DNA of 64,000 nt from Adiantum capillus-veneris (GCA_014529385.2 CM043967.1:10924001-10988000), one strand, 5' to 3'; positions 35,401-46,959 are shown, counted from the stretch's first letter. Notes: a model not told the origin generated them from the letters alone. Numbers and translations are program-made.

Positions 35401-35590
35401 TGGAGCTTTGATGGTGGAAGCTCTAGGAGTCTCACTGTGGTCATTTCTCTTCGAGCAAGAACGATAGCCATGTCCTTGCTCCCCACACTTAACACAATTA
35501 TGGTCCTTGCGAAAAGCTTCAAGCTCTTCATGAGAGAGTTTGTTTTTATCTTTGTAAACTCCCTTCTCCTTGGACCAATTGTTGTTGTAA
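32495..35590 (-). pseudogene. Ty3 chromovirus gag-pol, decayed
   Basis: In minus order: Gag CCHC knuckle CVKCGEQGHGYRSC (35496-35455); protease/linker (35336-34947); RT (34869-34342) with CVDYRALKHITIKNRF, YLVMPFGL and FFDDIIIYS in place of YVDD; RT-RNase H join (34382-34083); RNase H (34017-33781, ELLAVLHALDTW, IRTDHQSL); integrase zinc region (33762-33520); integrase core (33360-33067, IVSDRDPRMTNNFW); integrase C-terminus (32939-32495, GSFQILKPIND). Each piece is separated by stops or frameshifts. The 5' Gag, leader and PBS are missing: at 35590 the knuckle is joined directly to the middle of another LTR. Not functional. Confidence 0.88.
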
Positions 35591-36480
35591 ATATTTTTAT
35601 GTATCTAAATTCTCATTGGACCCCTTTAAAGCCTATACAATAGGATTCGAGCACATCATGAGGACCAAATGTGGAGGATTTTGATATGTGTCTTTTATGC
35701 TTCTTAAGTCATTTGGTTTGAATTGAACACTTCAAGCACTTAGTTAATTAAGCATGAAAATCGTTTATGCCTCTTGAGAGTTTATTTTTTAATTGAACAC
35801 TTTAAGAACCTTAGTCATTTTAAGCATTAAAATCACCTCAAGCTGTGGGCAAGGTTCCCACAAATACTTTAAGCACTTTAGTTAGCAAGCCGACAAGCAT
35901 CTCATGCTTGGGTAGGGTTCTCACCTCAAGGTAAGCCCTAGCTTGCCTAAGGTCAAAGGACTTTTTAACACTAACTTTTGGAGATCTTTAATGAAGCTAA
36001 CCCTAAGGTCTTTAAGATCCATTAGGTAGCATTGCTCTTTAGCATATCATCTCTCATTTGGAGCCATTTAACCTTGGCCCCGTGTTGAGAGAGATCCATA
36101 ATCACATGTCTATATTCTAACCCTGTTCCCATTTATTCTCCCACATTAAATGATCAATTTAATATGAGAAAAACATTTGGATTGGTTACACATTAGATTT
36201 CATAATATTACCTCTCTCTTGAAATCATAATCGTCCTTGACTATGAGGTAGAAGAGATAAAGTCTTAGTCATTAGTCTACGTTTCTTAGCGGGTAGAGGA
36301 TCCCTTTTCACCCTACGACATCATTCCAAAATGGATGACTAGTCCATTTGGTGCTTGGGAGACATAGCTGCCGCAAGCATGTCTGCTCTTTAGTCCATAT
36401 CATACTCCCAAAGTAGACTGACAAATTCTACTTGGTGCTTGAGTGACGTCGTCATCACAAACATGATTCTAAGCATGCAT
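35590..36480 (-). mobile_element. Truncated chromovirus LTR
   Basis: Corresponds to the first ~900 bp of the LTR at 30650-32250 and lies between the integrase of one chromovirus (36560-37140) and the Gag knuckle of the next (35590). The LTR's 3' portion, the PBS and the 5' Gag were removed by one deletion. Confidence 0.75.
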
Positions 36481-36559
36481 ACTATTTAAATTTGTGCACA
36501 AAGAAGGATTAGTCTTATAAGACAAAAACATTGTTCATTTAGAAAGAATTTACATTTGC

Positions 36560-37140
36560 TTACTCTAGTGCAGCATTGTAAGCATTGACAAGGTTCATAC
36601 TACCCTTAAGTTGTATTCCTTGCATCCATCTAGCATCTTCAAAATGATAATTTTTGAACTTAATAAGATACCATCGGATAATCTTACCATGCCGTAGTAC
36701 CTTGTCTTCATGCCAAAGGATAGCTTCCAGATGTAGTACCTTTTCTTGCTCTTTGATTTCTAGAGGGTCTTCAATAATTGGTTCCCTTGGTGGCTCTCCA
36801 TTGTAGGGCTTAAGTATGCTCACATGAAAAGCATTGTGTATGAGACAATGATTGAGCAACTTGAGTTGATAAGCCATGTCATTAATTGGCTTCAAGATTG
36901 GAAAAGGACAATAGTATATTTTTGCTAATTTAGCATAATACTTATGATGGCCCATAGGACTTTTGCCCGTTGCTTGCCTCAACCGAGCCTTGGGAAACTT
37001 AAGTAAGACCCAATCATTTTCTTTGAACGTTAAGGCCCTTCTGTGCTTGTCAGCAACAACTTTTTGCCTTTATTGAAAGATGGATATAGCCTCCTTATCC
37101 TTTTGAAAAGACTCTTGTAGGTCATGGCTATACTCATCAG
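36560..37140 (-). pseudogene. Chromovirus integrase C-terminus with chromodomain
   Basis: Minus ORF 36982-36560 reads from the integrase C-terminal domain (PFPILKPINDMAYQLK, NAFHVSILKPY) into a chromodomain-like tail (VLRHGKIIRWYLIKFKNYHFEDARWM), the hallmark of chromoviruses. Upstream 36990-37140 continues the integrase in other frames. It ends abruptly near 37140. It is the second copy of the family at 32495-35590, and this better-kept tail shows that the family carries a chromodomain. Confidence 0.8.
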
Positions 37141-37510
37141 CTAAGTTGCATTGTACGTTATACGATGTACGTATAATACGCTTTAAATAGACGTATTTAT
37201 GACACTTATCTTTATTCGGCTGTAGTATACGTACGGTGCCACATCAGCAAAACCACCGTATCGTATAATTTCTTAGAATTTTGATCAAAATATTATTTCG
37301 ATCAAAATAATATCACGCTCTTTATATACCGTGAAAACGGACTGTTTTCCTCATTCTATTGATCTCTCTTCCCTTATCTCATCTAAAGGTGAGCTTTAAA
37401 CGTCAAGAAAAAATATAAAAAAGCCAATTTAAATTTAGCCATATAAGTTTTTTAGTAAAAATTTAGAGCTTTGGATAAAAAGATTTTTTTAGGCTTTGGA
37501 GTTTTGAGTC
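37141..37510. other. AT-rich flank with TAC/GTA palindromic motifs
   Basis: No gene. The first ~100 bases are built from self-complementary motifs (gtacgttatacgatgtacgtataatacg and gtatacgtacgg). They could be the end of a DNA transposon that contains the following repeat array and the hAT-like sequence, but no matching terminus was located. Confidence 0.35.
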
Positions 37511-38070
37511 TTTATCTACTCTATGTGAAGTATATCTTACACTGGGAGGTAAATTAAGTAAAGTAGTTAATGATTACTTGCCTTGTGTAGAGAAAAATCA
37601 CCCTTGGAGGTGATTTAAGATAGTTAAAGTTAGCAGTTATTTGCTTTCTGTTGAACTATGTTGACACTTAGAAGTAACTTTAAATAGATAGTTAAAGTTA
37701 AGAGTTACTTATTGTGTGTTGAACTATGTTCACATCTGGAAGTAACTTAGGTTAGATTTATTTAATGATTGTCTGTCATGTGTAGAGTAATACTCACACT
37801 ACAGACAATTTAGGTAGATTAGATAAAAATCTTTCTCTTTGTGTAGGGGTAATCTCACACCTGGAAGAGATTTAGAGTAGTGAATTTTGATTGTTTTCCA
37901 TGTGTAGAGTTACACTCACACTTGGAGGTAATTTAGATAGATTTTTTAAAGATATCTTGCTTTGTGTAAAGTTTACTCACACTTGGAAGTTATTGAGATA
38001 GATTAAGCGATTTATTTATCATGATTTGGGTGTAAAGTGAAAGCTTACACTTGAAAAAAAATTATTTTTG
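37510..38070. repeat. Degenerate ~75-85 bp tandem repeats with palindromic core
   Basis: About seven units share a core like 'tgtgtagagtta.actcacacttgg.aggtaatttagatagatt'. In each, GTGTAGAGT faces ACTCACAC a few bases later, so every unit can form a short hairpin. Divergence between units is substantial, so the array is old. It sits directly upstream of the hAT-type sequence. Confidence 0.8.
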
Positions 38071-38167
38071 GTATTTATAATTTAAAGAGGTTGAAAACAT
38101 TGAAGAATAAAGTAATGTAAATGATATTAGAGTTTAATTTTAAATGTATATTTAGTAATCAGTTATG

Positions 38168-39560
38168 TTTGAGTTTACAAATCTTAAGAAGATGATGAAA
38201 GGATACGAGTGGAACTACGTAGATGAATTGATCAGTGGAAAGACTACATCAAAGTTGAGGTGTAAGACCTACGACCATAATTTTAGCGGAAATGCTCATA
38301 GGATATAAGGACATGTGTTCAAAATGCTTGCAAATACCCCCCGAGAGGTATTGAAGAAGAATTTCTCGAGTGGGTGCTCAAGGCAAAGAGAGCACATCTT
38401 GAGGGCAAAAAAATGGGAGGTCCCAAAATGATGGCTCCATCTATGGCTAGGGACATTAAGATGACACTCGAGAATGATCGAAACCCTCCCTCGACCCCTG
38501 CTTCAGGTCAAGGAAGGTGTCATTCATCCTTTGCTGGGGATTGTAGCTATAATCCTATCAAAAGCTCTGCTAACATAAACCAAAGTGAAGCATGGACTGG
38601 AGGGAGAACCTGCACCAAGTGATCCTACTTTGCATCAGGTCTATGGGAAACAATGGTTGGTTGAACTTCTATCTTCAAAGATGCTTTAATGAGTACAGCG
38701 AAGAAGGGTTTTGTGGTACCTGATTATAATAAGATGCGTACATAATATTTAGATAAAGTTGAAACTACATCAAAGAATATTTTAGAGTGCACAACTCTTG
38801 ATTATGTGCCACAATATGGATGCACAATTTCTCTAGATGGTTGGACAAATTGTCAAAAGAAACCATTGATTAATGTGATGTTGATTTTTCCAAGAGGTTT
38901 CACCTTTCTTGAAGCGATCGATACATCCCTGAAAGAGAAAACTAGTGGATATCTTGCTAGTGTATATGAGCGTTCGATCAGAAGAGCAGGGGGATCTAAA
39001 AATGTGATTGCCACAAATACTGCATCTAACTACAAAGCAGCTAGAAAAGGAATTAAAGAAAAATATCCAGAGATTACATGGGTTCCATGTGCTGCTCACA
39101 CTTTGAATTTTCTCTTATAGGACGTTGGGAAATTTCCTTCTATTAAGCAAACCCTTCTGGATGCAAACCACTTGGTGAAGTTTATAAGAGAGCATTCATT
39201 TTCTTACGCTTTGTTTAGAACAAAGTCCCCAACCAAAAATTTACGAATTTTTTGTGTGACCCGTTTTGCGATAGCATATTACGTTCTCTCTACACTGCAG
39301 CAGGTTAAAGCCGCCCTTGTTGAAATAGTGGTAGATAGAAGATGGGACATTTGGCTTGATAAATATCCCAAGTATGAACCTGCTGCTTCGAAATGCTATC
39401 AGCTTGTAAACTCTCCTAATTTTTTGGTGGACAAATGTATACAAAATTGTTAATGTCACAGAACCCTTCACTCATTTAATACGATTAGTGGACAAAGAAG
39501 CCTCTATCTTTGGACGGGTGTACTGGTACATGCATAAATCCTCTTGCAAGTTATAAGATT
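38168..39560 (+). pseudogene. hAT-type transposase remnant
   Basis: N-terminal BED-like zinc finger segment at 38195-38320 (WNYVDELISGKTTSKLRC; the second Cys is now Tyr and an in-frame TAA follows), a spacer, then a DUF659-type domain at 38806-39117 (CTISLDGWTN, PLINVMLIFP, WVPCAAHTLNFLL) ending in TAG, and continuation at 39121-39450 (KFIREHSFSYALF, FCVTRFAIAYYVL). The C-terminal hAT dimerisation domain was not found. Several stops and a missing Cys make it inactive. Terminal inverted repeats and the 8 bp target duplication were not identified. Confidence 0.8.
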
Positions 39561-39735
39561 GTACATCTTATGCAGGAAAAGAGAAAGCCATGATGATGAT
39601 GATGATGAAATGGAATGGAATGGAATGATGATGTCCATTTGTTCCAACAAATAGAGATTTACATACCAAAAAGAGGTTTTAGTTACAAATCTTGAGATTT
39701 AAAATACAAATAGAGCTTAGTATTGTTTGGGATAT

Positions 39736-40520
39736 TTAATTTAAATCATAGGATTGTTCTCCAAAGATATCAGATACACAAAATTTTGAATTGCCAAATG
39801 AATCACTTGGACCAACATTGCCTATCTCTTCTTCATCAACAAGCCCATACCTTGCCTCGTACCATGCCAACTTTCTTTCTAGCTCTGCTATACGAGCGTG
39901 CAACATGGTTGGGGTCTCCCCTTGACTTGCCAAATCCACACCTTGGGTTGCAAGCTGCCCAATAATGCGGTTTCTTTGGGCAAATATGTGTAATCTCTCT
40001 TGCGAGGAGGATCTTCTTGATTGGCTTCCCGTGCATGAATCTTCTCGGCACTGGGCGTCCTTTGCCAGCACCTCCTATAGTGGGACGATCATTCTAATCT
40101 ACTTTGAGCTGCAATACATAAGAACAATAGTATTGTTGCACAAAGAAATTGCCACTTGATTATTATTTGTTGGCAATCTGTACATTTGGATTAATCTTGA
40201 AAGGATATTTCTTGCGAGGACAGTGTGTTGTAAATCTGAAACCTTCAAGGGAGCAAAAGCCTTAGCATTTTCACTGACTCAAAATAATATATTGCACACA
40301 AAGTGATTAGGGCATAGTTGTCTGCATTGTTTGTAGTTTAGTGGCTCCCCTTGAAGTTTTGATTTGTCTTCTTAGGACACAACCAAAGCGTTGAGATCTC
40401 CTTGAGCCACCCGAATCTCTTCCTCTTTGTAAATTTGTTGAGCCAATGCATGATTGAGCTAAGGATCATTAGGCTACGGTGCATTCTGGTTAGGAGCAAT
40501 ATCTAGCATACCTGAAATGC
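39736..40520 (-). other. Unassigned minus-strand coding-like fragments
   Basis: A 111-codon ORF (40071-39736) contains a probable helix ARIAELERKLAWYEARYG, and a further open stretch around 40460-40330 reads ALAQQIYKEEEIRVAQGDL. Neither matches a family I can name. They lie on the same strand and downstream of the kinase-like pseudogene, so they may be remains of one gene or element. A small GATGAT/GGAAT microsatellite (39588-39632) precedes them. Confidence 0.35.
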
Positions 40521-40817
40521 AAAATAATAAACTTTAATGAGACAGGTCTTAACACTTAGAAAACAAAGATGATTTAGAGGATTTCACGATCCAACTTGAA
40601 ATACTTTAAAACCTTAAATTGAAGAACTTTAAAGACGTAACTGAAAATACGATTAAAGATGTAGTTTGAAATATCGCCACACATTGCACACCATTAATGA
40701 CAAAAAAGTTTGTTACTAGTCGAATCATCAACAAGCCTCAAGGCAGATTCGGTTACAACATGATAGCCAACATTATGGGCTCCATTCAAACAAAGTCTTA
40801 AATCCCATATTTTAGGT

Positions 40818-41700
40818 CTATCTAAGGGTTTTGGAGAATTTTCCACTAGCAAGATGTTTTCTTACATTTCGCAAAAATTCTCGCTTGAGAACCTCGGAGG
40901 GCTCTAGAATACACGCAACCAAGCGTCTAAGAATATATGAGAGACTATATATATTAGATGCTTTCGTGAAAGGAGGAGGATTGGTGCTAGTATTTTCAGG
41001 GGCAATCGATGGATAATCTTGCTCAAATTCAGCTCTAGTTTGAGGGGTGAGATTTGGCAGCTTGGGAAATGTTGCCAAAGTGTTTAATGGTGTACTTTGT
41101 CCCCAATGCGCAATCCTAGCATACACTCCTTGCTCCCCAAAATGAAGTAGAATATTTCTAGTGTGTAGATCATTGTGAATGAAGTCGTGACTATGCACAA
41201 ATTTATCGTCTGCAGAAGAGCATTGCAGATTGGCAAAATGTTGTCTGTGAACTGTTGTACAGTTCCAAATGTGTGTTGAAACTCTCTGATTGCAGGCTTG
41301 CTTCCATCATGATGACATGCCTAAATCCACTGCTCAAGGTGACCTCCATTCCAAATCTTGAAGATCAACATAGGACTTTTTCTATAACAAACAAGAGCAC
41401 GGGGAAATATCATGCCACAATGCTGAACAGTCATAACAGTTGCCTCTTCTAGCACAATTTAAATGTTGGCTTGCTTCCTACCTGGTCCTTGTAGATCTTT
41501 GCCACATAGACAGGATCTTTGAAGAGAGGATGGGCCATTGAAACTTGTTTCACATTTGCAAAACGTCCCTCACCTAATTGGGGTGCTTGCAAGTGAAAGA
41601 TAGAATGCTCTTCAAGTAAGTGTAGGACCGGGAGGACATGTCGTATCATCCAGGTGTACAGCTAAGTGCTCAACACTTGAAGGAGGAGGTACATCCTCTT
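40818..41700 (-). pseudogene. Intronless kinase-like pseudogene
   Basis: Minus-strand order follows a protein kinase fold: glycine loop LGEGRFANVKQV and VAKIYKDQ (41649-41449), a beta4/hinge segment MLIFKIWNGGHLEQW (about 41370-41330, another frame), then catalytic loop FIHNDLHTRNILLHFG, a degenerate DFG position (AHWGQS) and YPSIAPE (41198-40818). HRD is HND, the metal-binding Asp of DFG is missing, and at least two frameshifts and a stop split it. No introns separate the segments, pointing to a retrocopy or a domain captured by a mobile element. The kinase subfamily is not identifiable by eye. Confidence 0.7.
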
Positions 41701-42250
41701 CTGTCCTAGGACGTTTTGAAGAGCCTTCAATCTTATCCTTGCTCTTCAATTATGAATGTAGATGTGCCACAAGCTGCCAGGTTTGGTTTTGATTTTTGGA
41801 TAAATCATACTCTCAAAGCTTCTAGTGACCTAGCCTAATAATTGCTTTATTGTGTTATGCATCACTCCATTAGTGCGCAGAGCTGGGTCAAATGAAACAA
41901 AAAATGCACTACATAGCTTCAGTCAGCACTGTTCCACAAGTTCAATCACAAAATAATCAAACTTTGCATGCAGTGGTTCAAATGTTTATCACAAATGATC
42001 GTCTAAAGCTCCATAGAGAGACGAAACTAGAACATCACAAATGATTTTGCGATGCTGACGCGTCAACTTTGTCTTTACCATGACTGAATCCTGAAAATAC
42101 ATGAAGCAAATATAGGTAAATCTAGAATAGATATAAATTTGACATATTAGATTGTAAATAGTTCTAAACAAAAACATTTCATGGACAATAATAACAACCA
42201 GTAACGAAAAATCTAAACATTTCATGGACAATAATAACAATCAGTAACAA
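41700..42250. other. Non-coding stretch, no gene recognised
   Basis: AT-rich, with only short ORFs and a local repeat 'aacatttcatggacaataataacaa(c/t)cagtaac' (about 42174-42206 and 42213-42247). Nothing else supported. Confidence 0.5.
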
Positions 42251-42721
42251 AAACCTTAAAACATATATAATTTCTCCCTACAGTGCGACGCACTGGTGAG
42301 CAACAGTCAAAGACAAAAAAACATATAATAACAATCTCCTTGCAGTGCAGCGTGGAAGCCAGCAGGCTGTCAGGGATGAGGGATTGATACCACCTAACCT
42401 CTCTATAGAGTGCAACACGGTGGTCAGCAACAACTAGAGCCGAGAAATTTACTAAATCCAATCAACATGTAGTGCGATGCGATGGTCAAAGCGTTCAAGA
42501 TCAAAGGATGTAAAATATATATTCCCTCCCTGCAATGAAACACAGTGGTCAGCAATAACCAGAGACAAAGAATCCATTAAATCCAATCTCCTTGCAGTGT
42601 GATGCAATAGTCAAAAAAAACCAAAAACGATGGATTTAAAAACCCTAAACCCCTCCTTGCAGTGCGACACAGTGGTCAACAACAATCAGAGATGAGGAAT
42701 CTATTAAATCCAATCTTCTTG
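42250..42721. repeat. Degenerate ~60-75 bp tandem repeats
   Basis: About seven units follow the pattern 'aatc(c)aatctccttgcagtgcgac.cagtggtcagcaacaa.cagagacgaggaatc..ttaa'. Units start with the 'cagtgcgac'-like box near 42282, 42345, 42410, 42470, 42533, 42595 and 42660. Divergence is moderate. The LTR at 42722 interrupts the array's last unit just after 'cttcttgct'. Confidence 0.85.
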
Positions 42722-42746
42722 CTGTGAGTGCGCGGAGAGTGAGAAG

Positions 42747-42785
<39 letters not shown>

Positions 42786-42955
42786 CAGGATGTGGGGTGG
42801 AGCTCCCAAATCTCAATGTATGAGCACAATGTGAGGATGAGTGAGAGCTCCTTATTCTTTGTATGTATAAAGAATAAGGAGATAAATGTGGGCGGTCGGA
42901 CACTGGCCGGCGAACACGGGCAAAGCATGGTGAGGCACACTGCCTTTACCTAACA
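42722..42955 (-). repeat. LTR of the divergent non-autonomous relative
   Basis: The minus strand starts TGTTAGG at 42955, directly after a PPT (TAGTGGGAGAA, 42966-42956), and runs to about 42722 (CGCACTCACA). It shows the same arrangement as the ~190 bp LTRs of copies 1 and 2: GTGCCT-like motif, CGGCC/CGCCCAC motifs, a CCACCCCACAT-like segment and a CT tract near the end, but the sequence is only distantly alike. Confidence 0.6.
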
Positions 42956-44270
42956 TTCTCCCACTAAAGGCTGTGTGCCGATAAGTGGCAAGAAGACTAG
43001 CCTACAACTAGTGAGCAACTAGTATATATAAGAGGTGAGAGAAGACGACTCTCAACCTATGCCCACTAGCTCACTCTGTAACTGCTCTAGTGTAGATGCA
43101 ACATGCATACCACTAGGGCTAGAGCTACAATAACACTCATGATACATGTATCGAGTGATGACATGCATGGATCCACAATGCACAATGCCAGTGTAAGTTA
43201 TCGCACAACTGACAACTCCCACTGCAAATGCACCAACCGCATAAGCAAGATCAGGTCTTGAGACCAAAAGGTCAGACATGAGAGACTCAAAAGCCAATGA
43301 AACATGCACTATGTGTGCCAACCTATCCCTATCAGCAACCTCAGTGCCAAATGCATCCTCATCAAGAACCACCTGACTATGCATCACCATGTCAGCATCG
43401 TCCGGCAAAGGCATATCTGCTGAGAATGACTGCAAAATCAAAAAATCAACACCACTACAATGAGACACAGCTGCCTAAAGGACAATGTCACCCTCAAACA
43501 TATAAGACACATCATAGAACAATGCATCGATCTCTGGCTCAACTGATATCACCTCAACTAATGACTGACAAAGCTGTGCATCCCCAAAGATACCACTATC
43601 TGCATGAACGTCACCACAAGACAAATGCACAACCTGCTCTCCATGCAGCACATCCGCAAAAGAGACATGCCTCGTGTGTCACTTCAAACATGACTGCAAA
43701 TACACAGAGACTACACCACCTCATGTGTCAGAAATATGCAAAGGGTATACCAAACCACTCCTAGCACCACTGGCTATCACCAGTGATCCCCTATGCATCT
43801 AAAATGACCGCTCTCTAAGCAGTACACAATATCCAGTACTCTGCAATAACTGACACACTGAAATGAGATTCCGGCTGAGTCTTGGTACATAACGTACATC
43901 TCATAGCGTAAGCGATACACCACAAGGTAAAGACATGCATGCATCTCAAGCACCCCCTATGGCATATGCTAACCCATCAGCAAACTGCACACAACCAAGT
44001 CTCCCACTAGAGAAAGAGCAAAACAAATCACGATCTGGCGTCACGTGAAAAACTGCATTCTTGTCTAGTAGAAAACGCGTAGACAATGTGCTATCCCAAA
44101 ACACAAAGGAGTCTGAAGGCAAGCTAGACTCAAAACTAACATGCATGTTGCATGGATACTTTCTAGCATCTGTCCTCATAGTAGCACCATGCATCTGCCT
44201 CTTTTGCTGCCTCATACACCTGAAGCAACGACACCTAATAAAGGCTATTTTGTATTTGCAGGGGAAACAT
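42956..44270 (-). pseudogene. Divergent, truncated relative of the non-autonomous element
   Basis: Minus-strand pieces from the CCHC-adjacent basic region (CFRCMRQQKRQMHG, 44240-44170) through protease-like FLLDKNAVFHVTP and FSSGRLGCVQFADG (44305-43946 ORF) and an RYVPRLSRNLIS-like stretch (frame broken, about 43910-43850) to the C-terminal ORF 43468-43052. That ORF carries LMSDLLVSRPDLAYAVGAFAVGVVS and ends in ELVGIG, like the other copies (QPVGIG). The Gag start and the 5' LTR are missing; it breaks off near 44270. It shares with copies 1 and 2 the AVGAFAVG duplication and loss of the protease DSG. Confidence 0.75.
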
Positions 44271-46050
44271 TTAGGGAAGGGTCCATCCTTGCAAAGGCTT
44301 GTCAAACAGCATAGTAATTAACCAGCTCATGTTAAACTTCTCCAAAAAAGAGGTTTCCATGTGAGGTGATTAATGTTGAGGATGAGTCGACTCATCAATC
44401 GGAGTACAATTCAGTCACACAGGATTGAAGGACAGGTGAACGGCCAAGGAAGATAAATTTTGCAAGTGAAGGGTCTTCAAACACACCTATTAAGAGGAAT
44501 GAAGGGGAAGGGCCTTTGGTAAAGGAGAGCAAGATCAACAAAACAATGGCTATTCTTCGTTCTTGCACAGGTAGCAAAGTGACTTGTAGTGGAACGCGTA
44601 AGGGGTGAAGATGTGGCAGGTTCATTGCAAGCTTAAGTGTGAGAGGTCCGACTCTGTCTCTTTAAAGTATATCACATACATCTTAAGGAAATGATCTTCC
44701 AATGGTTTTGGTTATATTCCAAGCACGTCTTACATTGCCATATTTTGAATAGCAATATTGACACACAACTTGGAATAGTATGAACCATTTGGCCAACAAA
44801 AATTGGCACAAATCTTTCTTTGGAGGAAGTGCGAAAATTGTATGGTGGTTATTAAAAACAAGCTGCAAGAGAGTGTGCTCCACATAATGTGGTGGATCCA
44901 TTTTCCGATGAAAATGTGATGGGATCATCAAATAGTTCAATTTCAAAGCGATCGTTCCCACACTCAAGATGGGCTACGAACAAAGTACCGCACAACAATT
45001 TTAGGGAGGCAACTCGCAAAAAATTGCATCACCTTTAGCTTTGAAGGCAAGAGTGAGAGAGGAGATTCGTTGAGCCAAAGGAGTGAATGAAGTTTTTAAG
45101 GTGGAATCACATGGAGAAGGAAATCTTGTGAATATGTATGAGATTCAAATGTGCAAAGAGCCACTTGTATGTGCCCCGATTTTCAAGATTGCCTTGCACG
45201 CAAGCGACCGTATCTTGGGTGTAAGCACATTTACTTTGTATTCTTGCATGTTTTAGGCTTAAGCTAGAATGACAATATATTTATTTGCCATCGATTTATT
45301 GGTGAGGTTCAAGTCTTCAGTGAACTCAATAGGGATCATACCTATCCTACAATAAAATATGTTCTCTCTTTTCCAAGTATTTTCAATTTTGGAATCCCAA
45401 TGATGAAGGATTATGAATAGTATAAATTTTTAACACGGTTTTCTAATGTAAATTCTTTGTCTTGCTCACATTACAATGCATTTGTAATTTTTGATTGCAT
45501 TGTGCCATAGGGTATGAGGTTATTGAGGTGTCAAATCAATCATCTATTTACGTAAATATTAAAATAATAGCTCCTCAAATACTATAAAATAGCATTGTGT
45601 TAATATTTTCTTTTGTTCACCACTCAATAGCCAACATTGAGCACTACTCTCTCCCCATAACTTCTGCTTGGGATGCCCTGCAAGCCGTCCCCAATGGCCA
45701 AGCAACATATGGAGCCCAATGGTTTGGTCAAGCTATCAAGACAAATGTAGAAATGTATGGCCTTTATCAAATGTGCACAAAGCTCAAGATGCGCTCGTTG
45801 AAAAGCTTGAATGAAAAGGGGCAATTCACCATCACTTGTTGGAAGAAACTTGGGATCATCATAGAGGGAGATGAGGGGAAACTGAAGGATCGCCTCATCT
45901 GCGTGGTGAATAATCTCTTACCCATAAAGGACATCACTATTAAAAAACCAAGGCCTTCGAGCAAATTGATTGTGGTTTCAACTTATAGAGTGATGTCGTA
46001 TGTACTATAAGTGATATGAATGTAATATTTTTTTATGAATAATGAATGTT
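44270..46050. other. Unassigned stretch with one moderate ORF
   Basis: The plus-strand ORF 45597-46010 (137 codons) has a plausible protein-like composition (AQWFGQAIKTNVEMYGLYQ, KDRLICVVNNLL) but no family I recognise. Short plus-strand open segments around 44690-45110 also look like decayed coding sequence. No promoter, RNA gene or terminal repeats could be supported. Confidence 0.3.
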
Positions 46051-46053
46051 CAT

Positions 46054-46959
46054 TGTTAGCAACAAGCTAACTCTGATAACTTGGATAACATTTTTTGGAG
46101 CTTCATTGTAAAAACACGTATTATTTTGATGAATCGGGAATATTGTAACTCCTACTTTCCAGATAAACAGTGTAATTGATGAGCCGGGGCTACAAGCTTC
46201 TAGATTGTATCAACCTGTCTTTAGTTAAAGCTCCCAGATTATTAATTTTGACCAAAAAAACCTTGGCTAAGGTATTTTTTGTAAGTTTTTTATAAGTTTT
46301 GGATAATAGAAACACAGCGTAAGCTAACAGCGCTCACTTTTCTTCTTCTCATGGTTCCTACTCCCTTCCCGGTTGTCACATTACAGTGCAGTCTGTTGTG
46401 TTGCAACCGCTGCAGGTAAGAGCTCTACGCATTGACGTAAGCATTTCATGGTAATCCGTAGCTTTTGACGTCGCTGACCCGCGGTCTAATTTCATCATAA
46501 GTAGGAATTTAAGCTTCAAGATCATAAACTAAGTATAGGCGGGGTATTGGGGCATCATTGCTAAGCATTTAGATGTATTCTGGGTCGAAAACAACTAGGT
46601 CAAAAACTCACAGCTGTTAATAATCGTGATTTTTGCACTTGACCTAAAGTGAGATTTGAGACCATAAGCATGTGTGCTTAGGTCTTACATGTCCTAAAAG
46701 TTTTGTAACGTTTGGATGTCGTTTGATGCTGTAACGGATGTGATTTGTTTGTTGATGAGCGACTAGCTTTTGGTGATTTCAGTCATTTGAGTGTAGCTTG
46801 AGTTAGATGCGAGTTATTTGTTGTTTTCCAAGAGATTAACAACCTCTTGTAGGTCTATGCACTAGTTGAGTCAGCTTGGTCCCATGGATTGACAATTATA
46901 TTCGTGGTTCTCGCTATGTTTGCAATAAGATAGGAGTGAGGTTAGACAGCCGTCCCACA
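46054..46959 (+). mobile_element. Ty3-type LTR followed by PBS (plus orientation)
   Basis: Reads TGTTAGCAACAAGC...CGTCCCACA and is followed at 46962-46982 by TGGCGTCGTTGTCGGGGATCG, a close match to the primer-binding region typical of plant Ty3 elements (TGGCGCCGTTGCCGGGGA). Its first ~770 bp are repeated in opposite orientation at 51771-52547. No gag or pol of this element is visible; 46983-47757 is leader-like non-coding sequence. Confidence 0.75.

Noticed and set aside
43297-43764. 155-codon plus-strand ORF
   Set aside because: It is antisense to the remnant of the divergent non-autonomous element and has no domain.
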